From Cepaea nemoralis (Eukaryota > Mollusca > Gastropoda > Stylommatophora > Helicidae): 64,000 nt of DNA. Shown here in pieces: positions 56,111 to 64,000 of this stretch. The position numbers and the translations under genes are program-made. The stretch covers positions 917,001-981,000 of the forward strand of contig JACEFZ010004196.1 in assembly GCA_014155875.1 (NCBI GenBank), given 5' to 3'. The notes beneath the pieces were generated by a model. It did not search any database. It was not told the origin of the DNA and saw only the letters and a list, made by a program, of their open reading frames with translations. Numbering within the stretch: the stretch's first letter is position 1; each line of letters begins with the position of its first letter.

Positions 56111-58460
56111 CCACGTGTCAAACTAAGACAGGAGCATATCATGCAGACAGCCATACGACTAACAAAACAGACAGAGATGCACTTCACTTACACACACTAG
56201 AAACACAACTAGAAGAACACCAACAACACAGATATCTGGGTGCTCTTCTTAGAACAAAGCTCAACACAATTACACAAGAGACAGCCAGTAGACAATACAT
56301 TGCAACATAGCAGAACATACAGCATAGGAGACAAATAAGCAAAATATCAGACATGCAGGAAAACATACAGACATAGGGGCTGCTTTCCAGCAACACTACA
56401 AACATCTATTCACAGCAGAGGCAGTCGACACACAGATACAAGACAACCTCTTACAGTACACAAAGAAATTACCTGACACAGACAGAGACACACTGGACAC
56501 AGAACTGACACTGACAGACATAACACAGGCACTGAGCACACTAAACAAAGACAAAACACCAGGACCAGACGGTTCGACAGTAGAATTCTACCAACATTTC
56601 TTTCCTATCCTAGGCAATCTTCTACTCAAAGTCTATCAGGAAGCATTTGACAAACAACAACTTCCTGACAGCTGCAACATGTTCTACATCACACTCATAT
56701 GCAAAGACAACACCGACAAAACACAACTGAAGAACTACAGACCAATTTCCTTACTCAACACAGACTACACGATACTTGCCAAATCACTCACCAACAAACT
56801 TAAACCTTTTATGCCAACACTCATACACCCATACCAACAGTGCAGTGTCAAAGACAGAAATATACACCATCACAACCACCTCATTAGAGACATAATCACC
56901 TACACACACGGGAAAGACTGTCCATCCTCCATCTTGTCCTTGGATCAAGAGAAGGCCTTCGACAGAATTTCCCATACGTACCTGCATAGAACACTAGAAC
57001 ACTGTAACATAGGAGCGTACTACAGGCATTGGATATAGATCTTGTATACAAATCCTGAGAGCAAAGTGTTGGTGAACCATTCACTGACAGCCAGCTTCAG
57101 GCTCACGAGATCTGTAAGGCAGGGATGTCCCTTATCACCACTAATGTATGTGCTCACCCTAGAGCCTTTACTAGAGGAGATGCGACAAGACACTAGTATT
57201 AAAGGAACCTTTCTGCATGGGATAGGAGAGCAGAAGCTCATCGCTTATGCAGATGACATTGCCTTCTTTCCCACTAGCAACACATCAGTAAGAAACATAC
57301 TTCACACCTTTACCCATTTTGGAAAAGGCATTGGAGCCAAAGTTAATGTACAGAAATCACAGACAATGGGCCTGGGAAAGTGGAAACAAACGTCTGATTT
57401 TCCTCCAGACCTGAGGCACACAGACACCATGAAGCTGTATGAGATCACATTTCCATGTGACCCAACAGATCACAGACATGTTACATCAAAACATCCACAA
57501 TATTTGGTAGAAGCACAATAGTCAACACATACATAAAACCCAAAATAATATACTTAGCGACAGTACTGGACCCTCCCAAACAGACCGTCACAAACAAAAG
57601 CAAACAAATCAGACGCTTCATCTTTACCAACACAATACACAGCATAAAACACAAAACACTCATACAAGACAAGAAACAAGGGGATGTGCACTACAGGATA
57701 TCCATACAAAAATACTGTCACTTAGAATCAGTCACATAGGCAAAATCATCAAACACCCAGAACAGCGCAGACTAGGACTATACTATATAGCACACAACAT
57801 AAAACACCTCACACCTCTTAACAATGCAGCTGCACACTACCAGGGATCACTGCCAACATTCTATCAGACATGCATGCAGGCAATACAAGGACATGAACAG
57901 TTAATACAGCAAACAATACACACAATATACAAACAGTTAGTTAGAGAGCAAGCACCACCACTCAAACTTAGGATTAAAAGAGGACACAAATACTTCATGT
58001 CTGATTTCACATGCACCTTTTCGAACCTACACAACAAACACATAACACCAACAGCTAGGGAACTCACAACAAGCTATTATATAACATGGCCCCTACATCA
58101 CAGATAGAAACATACAGATCCAAACAAATATCAAAATGCGAGCTATGTAGAAACAACACAAAAGAGACAGAAGAACACATTTATTATACATGCCCAACAA
58201 TTACAGCCACACGCGCATCACTCCAACACCTCATACAAACGCACACAGGCAAACAAACCGACATATACAAAGCAATATTCCTCAACACTATACCAAAGAC
58301 AGCAAAAGACATACGTAAAAAACTACTCATAGCTCTTTCTTACTACGGACATCTTATATGGACATGCAGAAACTCAGCCAGATACAAACACTGCACATAT
58401 AACACACACCTAATTTCCTTTATGTACACACACAAAATATTACAGAAATTTCCACAGTAA
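56110..58460 (+). pseudogene. LINE reverse transcriptase segment (L1/Tx1-like)
   Basis: RT motifs in order: LNKDKTPGPDGSTVEFYQ, LKNYRPISLLNTDYTILAK, SILSLDQEKAFDRISHTYL, SVRQGCPLSPLMYVLTLEPL, LIAYADDIAFFPTS. The C-terminal region ends near 58460, with EHIYYTCPT at 58170. Frameshifts and stops break it (57036, 57519 and elsewhere). The wording LDQEKAFDR and NIGAYYRHWI is of the Tx1/L1-like type seen in aquatic animals. Its 5' endonuclease part is inverted upstream. Confidence 0.85.
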
Positions 58461-58852
58461 AATATACGTATTCTTTTAAAAGAACTTTACTAACTAAACT
58501 TTCTAGTATGCATGAGTGCGAGAAAGTAACAGGAAAATGTGAGTGAATGTCTGAATGAATGAATATAAAATCACATATTGTTACCAAGACCAATGAGTAA
58601 TCTCTTATGTTGTAAAATGTGTGCAACTATAAATGCTTGTTTATTTTTATAAATATATTCATATACCAACAAGAATAAAAAGCAAAGGGAAAAGATGAAT
58701 GAATCCTTACAGTTTGAAAAAAAAATATCCTTTGATATTCAGTAGTTTCAGATTGCCCTTTTTAGTTATTGGAATGAAGATAGTTCTCTTCCAATATTTT
58801 GGCCATATATCATATTTCCATATCTTCTACTATCTTCTACTATTCTACTATA
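58461..58852. other. LINE 3' flank, no gene recognised
   Basis: A-rich sequence, including GAATGAATGAAT at 58550-58562, probably LINE 3' UTR; nothing else supported. Confidence 0.4.
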
Positions 58853-59926
58853 TATATACAAGAGAATTTTTTTTTCTTTGTGTGTCTTTTATGCGTTCTC
58901 GAATGGTCCATCCGAATGAGATGAAATTTTGTACAGATATTGTTCTCACTCCCGCGGGAACAGGAACGGGAGAATCAGAAACACCGAGCAACAAGAACGG
59001 AAGCATCAGAAACAGACGAGCCACGGGAACGGGAGCATGGGAAACAGACGAACAAAGGGAACGGGAGCAGAGGCCGAACGTGTACTCTGTGCGCTTAGAG
59101 AAATGTATTTGAATGTATAATGACTACTTATATTAATTAAATGAGACGCTACCCGCCAGAACATATCAGTATGTTTATTCTTCTTTGATGTTCAAACTGT
59201 ATGTACAATATCAGTATGTTTATTCTTCTTTGATGTTCAGACTGTATGTACAATATATCAGTATGTTTATTCTTCTTTGATGTTCAGACTATGTACAATA
59301 TCAGTATGTTTATTCTTCTTTGATGTTCAGACTGTATGTACAATATCAGTATGTTTATTCTTCTTTGATGTTCAGACTGTACGTAGAATATCAGCTTGTT
59401 TATTCTTCTTTGATGTTCAGACTGTATGTACAATATCAGTCTGTTTATTCTTCTTTGATGATCAGACTGTATTTACAATATCAGTCTGTTTATTCTTCTT
59501 TGATGTTCAGACTAGTTTGTACAATATCAGTATGTTTATTCTTCTTTGATGTTCAGACTGTATGTACAATATCAGTATGTTTATTCTTCTTTGATGTTCA
59601 GACTGTATGTACAATATCAGTATGTTTATTCTTCTTTGATATTCAGACTGTATGTACAATATCAGTATGTTTATTCTTCTTTGATGTTCAGACTGTATGT
59701 ACAATATCAGTATGTTTATTCTTCTTGGTCCACGGTTTTCTAAGATTGTTTATATACCATTTGATTTTAAAAGCGAAAAGAAGATAACAGAAAAGGCGAA
59801 AGCTTCATTTTATGAAATGAAGAACAGTTTATGCAATTAACTCGTTCCTTGGTGGTTAGATAAATATTTCATGCATGTGACATAAATCACATGTTAATAT
59901 ACAGCTGTGAATGCGGGCAGCTAGTA
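58853..59926 (+). mobile_element. non-autonomous Helitron
   Basis: The 5' part has TATATATACAAGAGAATTTT and the Helitron-like TTTTATGCGTTCTCGAATGG. The 3' end is GAATGCGGGCAGCTAGT at 59910-59926, i.e. a GC-rich short stretch before CTAG(T). The middle is a 45-bp tandem array. No Rep/helicase is present, so it is non-autonomous. A second 5' end lies at 54806. Confidence 0.7.
59165..59730. repeat. 45-bp tandem repeats inside the Helitron
   Basis: About 12-13 copies of TATGTTTATTCTTCTTTGAT plus GTTCAGACTGTATGTACAATATCAG (split here to show the unit). ORFs through it are satellite frames. Confidence 0.92.
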
Positions 59927-59984
59927 AAGAAGCAGACATGTCACTTAGATCTCAAAGATTCCATTTTACACAAGACTACTCGAA

Positions 59985-60251
59985 GTAGTCTTTTGTAATT
60001 CTGTAATTCTGTAGGACAGACAACATGAGCAATCTTTGGGAGAGTCTAAGACACAAAGACAACTGCTCATACACGTCAGACCTGGGGGGTAAACCTGGTC
60101 AGCAAATTTCATTAAGAAGGCGCAAGTGTTGGCCGAAAGGTGCAAATATCGCAGCTCTGCTGTAAACGTGCACAACGCAATTACGTCTAAAACAACATTC
60201 CGAACGAACGCAGAAGAAGAAAGAAGAAACAAGAAAGAAGAAGAAGAAGAA

Positions 60252-60253
<2 letters not shown>
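59985..60253 (+). repeat. LINE 3'-UTR copy with (GAA)n tail
   Basis: Matches the 3' UTR of the LINE in the Maverick (minus strand of 34490-34650), e.g. AATTTGCTGACCAGG-type and CAGAGCTGCGATATTTGCAC (reverse complement), and ends in GAAGAAG repeats at 60215-60253. Confidence 0.7.
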
Positions 60254-60255
<2 letters not shown>

Positions 60256-60287
<32 letters not shown>

Positions 60288-60463
60288 TTTATTTTAGAAG
60301 GGTTACAAATTGGGCACGCAGGCCCGTCTTACATTCGGCCCTTCCAGTCACTCATCTTTCGTTCATCAATAGTGCATGATGCATTTACATAGGAAAATAA
60401 CATTGTCAAATGAATGTTGTAAATATAAGCAATGCATTTACTATGTTATCAGACATACATCCA

Positions 60464-60480
<17 letters not shown>
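60256..60480 (-). repeat. repeat family C, 3' end with (ATCA)n tail
   Basis: The minus strand has TTACAACATTCATTTGACAA, GGGCCTGCGTGCCCAATTTG and a tail seen on the plus strand as GATT repeats (60254-60288). Same layout as 51275-51515. Confidence 0.75.
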
Positions 60481-60523
<43 letters not shown>

Positions 60524-60620
60524 CCCCCACCCACACACACCCCAACCAAGCACAGACCACAGGCATGCAAACATGCCACCACCCACCCATCCCCACCCAC
60601 ACATCCGGGCAACGGATAAC
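60465..60620. repeat. (CA)n microsatellite and C-rich flank
   Basis: About 55 bp CA, then CCCCCACCCACACACACCCC-like sequence. It is the complement of the GT-rich body preceding family C at 51250. Confidence 0.9.
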
Positions 60621-60770
60621 GGGCAGTCGTTGTTTGTTTGTTTTTTGTTTTTTTTTTTTTTTGGGGGGGGGGGGGGGGTGTCTCACAGAAAGGTGTTAGC
60701 ACACGGGCGATACATGCCATTGGAGATACAAGATGTGGAGTAGCGTAACTGCCCAGTCAACAAAAAAATT

Positions 60771-61030
60771 AGTTGCATATCCTTTACAGGGCGTCGCATT
60801 CAACCCGAGCATTTTTATTTGGGGGGGGGGGGGGTAGCTGTTTGTGATTTATTGGCAAGTTAACGTTCAGTAGTTTGCCAATGCTTTCTGAACGACTGGC
60901 GCTCATACCATTGTAAGAAAACCAATGCAAGGGGTCTGCTTCCAAGTCGCCCGCAGCTTTGTTTCGAACGCGGCATTTGAGATTGCGAATTGCATTCCGT
61001 AACCACGTCGCCACAGCGTCGACCCAGTCA
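60771..61030 (-). repeat. SINE A1, near-complete
   Basis: GTTGCATATCCTTTACAGGG at the left, AACGTTCAGTAGTTTGCCAA in the body and CACGTCGCCACAGCGTCG (A box complement) at the right; a poly-G tract (60822-60835) lies inside. Confidence 0.85.
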
Positions 61031-61116
61031 GCAAGGGACTTGATAATGATACATGTTATATCCAAAACCATGCTGAAACAGGTACTTTATTGACACTGCC
61101 GTATTATCAAATACAG

Positions 61117-62130
61117 GCGCATGAAACGTGCAGGTGTGTCGACAGCTTCGTTAGTATGACATACAACGCAAACGAATCAACGCAACAATGTCAATTAGAG
61201 CAAACAGACGCTAGCGGTAATATTTTAACTGTCACTAACGAAGTTTAAGATGGGTTAAAAATGCAAGATCTGTCACATCTTCATTGCACCGGGGTTTATC
61301 CCATATCGCTCGGTCTATTTCCACATAGCGGCTTGTCGAAAGCGTCGCACAATACACAAACTCCGTAATTCCAGCGACCATCGCCCAGGAATCACTGAGA
61401 CAACTGCACTCGTGAGCCGAACAACATATCCGGAGGGTCGAATACTAACGGAGATAACATGACACCACACCCCTTCTGCAATTTCTGTTGCAGTACTGAC
61501 AATGGCCAGTGAGGAACCTGTGAAGACGTCATTAATCCCAGGCCTAATCCTAGGGGATTCGTATGTGTCATGTCGGATCACGATCTGCATTTACATCCTA
61601 GTGTGACAGATTTTGGCTATTGTAGCGTATACGTATCTTGCAACTGGGAATTAATCGAGAATCTGTTTGGCGGGCCGTGATTACAGCTTTCTTGTGTGTA
61701 ACTAACTCCATTGTGTCGGGAAATAGACTTTCCATGTTTTCAATGTACGCGTAATGCAGCATATACCAACTATGCCTAGGCAATGAAAGAAGCATAACAC
61801 AGACGCATTAAAACGTTCATGTGCCTTGACAACTTCGTTAGTATGACAAAGAACGGAAATTAATCAACGCAAGAATATAAAATAGAGCAAACACACGCCA
61901 GCGGTTTATTTTAATTGTTACTAACGGGGGTTACATAGGCTTAAAAGGCAAGATGATCGATTTCATAGCACCGGGTGTTATCACACAATTCTTGGTCTCT
62001 TTCCGCAGGGCGGACCTGCTGAAAGGGTCGCACAAAACACGAATTATGTCGCTATAGCGACGACACCCAAGGAGTCTCCGAGAAGATTGCACTGGAGAAA
62101 CGAACGACGTAGGCCGGAGTCGTAATTTCG
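61117..62130. repeat. diverged direct repeat, about 330 bp, two copies
   Basis: Units at 61117-61445 and 61803-62130 share ACTTCGTTAGTATGACA, AGAGCAAACA.ACGC and CACCGGG.TTATC.CA in order. No coding sequence is supported in or between them. Confidence 0.65.
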
Positions 62131-62384
62131 TAATTTCTACGCTTTTCCTCCTCCAAGTGTTCTGTTTTATAACGACGGATCATTCTACAGTCGCCAACTT
62201 TCCTTCAGACGGGAGTCCCAGAGTAGCGGTCCTCTGTGACAAGCAGGGGAATAGCTCGCTGTAGAATTCTGCCTCTGAATTTGTTCTAGATGGAGAAGAA
62301 TAAAACAGCGAGGAAGAGAGTAGAAAATCTCACCTCATAAAGGATACCTATGAATTGAACAAGTGTATTGCATGTCTTTCTACA

Positions 62385-62600
62385 GCGCCAACATGATTTG
62401 GTTCTTTGTGATATCCACAGAAATTTTACTTTCAGTAGTTTGTCATTGCTTTCCGAATGACCGACACTCATGCAGTTGTGAAAATCAACGCAAAGTTGCT
62501 TCCAAATCGGCTGCGGGTGACTTTCGAACCGGGTATGTCGGGATTGTGAAACTGTTTTCATTAACCCCTACAACACAGACACCGCCTATCAGTTGAAGTA
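62385..62600 (-). repeat. SINE A1, degraded
   Basis: TTTTACTTTCAGTAGTTTGTC, CATTGCTTTCCGAATGACCG and TGACTTTCGAACCGGG show the minus-strand SINE with point changes. Confidence 0.7.
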
Positions 62601-62690
62601 CATAGACATATCAATTAAAGTACATAGATAAATCGAAAAAGATTAGCCTAACGGCGCTGCCCGGACAACATTTTGAGTTTAAAATCCAAA

Positions 62691-63514
62691 ATACGAGGGT
62701 AAGTTAATAAATAAGTCACAAATGGCTGTAGAATATTAACTAAAGATGATAACAACTTGGAACCAGTTTATTTTTATAGATACATTGTCCCTTTATTTCT
62801 CAAAATAATTTCCACCAACATTGATGCACTTATCCCATCGTTTTATCAGTCCTCCCAAACCGGCTGCATAGAACTGCGTGCTCTGTTTCTAAACCACGTT
62901 TACACTTCACATTCAACTTCGGTGTCATTCGCGAAATGTCTCCCGCCAAGGTGAGTTTCCTGTTTATGCTGACAAATGTTTGTCCCGTAAAGCGGTGCGG
63001 TGCATAGCGGGGTAGAAAACGTTACGAGGGTGAGTCAATAAGTAAGTCACACAGTTCTGTGGAATGGTAGGCCAATGAAAATAAAGCACGCAGTTCTATG
63101 CAGCCGGTTTGGGAGGACTGATAAAACGATGGGATAAGTGCATCAATGTTGATGGAAATTATGTTGAGAAATAAAGGGATAGTGTATGTACAAAAACAAA
63201 CTGTGTTTCTTCTTCTTCTTCTTCTTCTTTCGTTCGCCTGAAATATGCTTATAACTGCAATGTTGTTTCTTGTATGAATCCAACAGTCTTTTTTAGTTCA
63301 TTCAGCGGTCCATAGAGTTTATCTTCCACTGTTGTCTCTCTAGGCCAGAAGGTTCGCCTGGATATGTTGTAGTTTGGGCAATCTTGGAGTATGTGCTCTG
63401 CTGTCTGCGACGCCAAACCACATGTGCACATGGCTGAGTTTCAAGTTGTTATTATCTTTAGTTATTTTTCTACAGCCATTTGTGACTTACTTATTAACTT
63501 ATCCTCGTATTTCA
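62691..63514. mobile_element. mariner-like inverted-repeat element, nested
   Basis: Ends are ACGAGGGTAAGTTAATAAAT (62694) and its near complement ATTAACTTATCCTCGTA (to 63514), flanked by TA. A second inner terminus (ACGAGGGTGAGTCAATAAGT at 63024) is also present. Internal inverted blocks (62783-62885 and 63075-63185, with GGAGGACTGATAAAACGATG) form a long palindrome. No transposase is left. A LINE 3' end is inserted at 63205-63450. Confidence 0.75.
63205..63450 (-). pseudogene. LINE C-terminal fragment in the mariner-like element
   Basis: The minus strand reads CTCGLASQTAEHILQDCPNY, then EDKLYGPLNELK, followed by a (GAA)n tail. It matches the C-terminal end of the LINE in the Maverick. 5'-truncated. 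Confidence 0.85.
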
Positions 63515-63756
63515 GGATCCTCGCCGGTGCTACGGAGTTTGTGCACGGAGCTGAGATTCTCTGGACTCAGGCTTGAGTTAGGAGTAGAACTGAACATTTA
63601 TAGGTTACATCCGTGTGACGAAATGTTGATCCGTCGACTAAACTAAACTAAACTAGCATACATATATCAGTTGAAGTATAGACATATCAGATAAAGTACA
63701 AGCATAGACATCACTTGAAGTACATAGATATATAAATTGAAGTAGATCTGGGTTGA

Positions 63757-64000
63757 GCTGAGTTAAGAACCGACGTCACTGCACTCAGGACATTCCCATA
63801 CGTGTTCCATCTCCTCGTTCAACAGCCAATGAAGAGTCATACAACTAATCGTTCCCACGGCTATCTGATTAAAAGTTCTCCTGGTCTTCCCTCTCAGTTT
63901 TGAGAACCCCTGCCGATCTCCCGAAATCTCATTCTTTCCACATATGGGTTCTCAGACTGATCCTCCGCCTTCTCCACCTGGTCCCACCAGCGCACGACCA
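63757..64000 (-). pseudogene. LINE C-terminal fragment, running off the window
   Basis: AAGAACCGACGTCACTGCAC and CAGGACATTCCCATA match the C-terminus and 3' end of the RNase H LINE at 11475-11700. It continues beyond base 64000. Confidence 0.75.

Overview
The window looks like animal genomic DNA, most likely from a mollusc or other lophotrochozoan. This is a tentative call from the mix of tRNA-derived SINEs, Helitrons, Penelope, hAT and mariner remnants, several LINE clades and abundant satellites. Only one host gene can be supported: a glycosyltransferase family 92 (GT92) gene on the minus strand. Its three coding exons are 41761-41406, 20339-20103 and 8534-7574. The codon halves match at both introns, the combined length is a whole number of codons (517 aa), and a poly(A) signal follows at 7487-7482. 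The first exon supplies a type II signal anchor and the last two supply the catalytic domain, so the product is a Golgi-type enzyme. Its introns (about 11.6 and 21.1 kb) are packed with transposable elements.

The most interesting object lies in the first of these introns: a complete Maverick/Polinton-like element at 22770-40102 (17,333 bp). It has 5'-AG...CT-3' ends, imperfect terminal inverted repeats of about 0.6 kb and a perfect 6-bp target duplication AATCAA. Its genes, on the strand opposite to the host gene, are: a C2H2 zinc-finger protein; a Bcl-2-like protein (the only gene on its minus strand); an FtsK/HerA (A32-like) packaging ATPase; two small basic proteins; an rve integrase with a chromodomain; a small membrane protein; two tandem penton-like proteins; a pX/pVI-like core protein; an F54H12.2-type major capsid candidate; an adenain-like protease; and one tiny ORF. 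No PolB is visible. Genes from the ATPase to the protease are packed with TAATG or ATGA stop-start overlaps. The integrase carries one in-frame TGA and the membrane protein one frameshift, so this copy is probably no longer autonomous.

The element is part of a readable nest. It sits in the 3' coding end of an older LINE (about 21.96-22.77 kb, resuming at 40.10 kb). That LINE also carries a hAT-type MITE (22011-22566, 8-bp duplication TTCTAGAA). The Maverick was itself hit by a full-length LINE with endonuclease, reverse transcriptase and RNase H (34469-39300, minus strand, 11-bp duplication AGGAACAGTTC). Without that LINE the Maverick would be about 12.5 kb.

Elsewhere: a 3.4-kb repeat at 2.86-6.26 kb recurs inverted at 47.18-52.37 kb, where a 2-kb GT-rich element has been inserted. 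The 10.3-12.6 kb minisatellite was split by a SINE and a LINE. There is a Penelope foldback (14.1-14.75 kb), LINE relics, and minisatellites at 1.5-2.3, 8.9-9.2, 13.0-13.5, 18.9-20.1, 40.2-41.1 and 43.5-44.2 kb. A 5'-inverted (twin-primed) LINE lies at 55.4-58.5 kb, a non-autonomous Helitron at 58.85-59.93 kb and a mariner-like palindromic element at 62.69-63.51 kb. All alignments were made by eye; no database search was run, so family names rest on recognised motifs.
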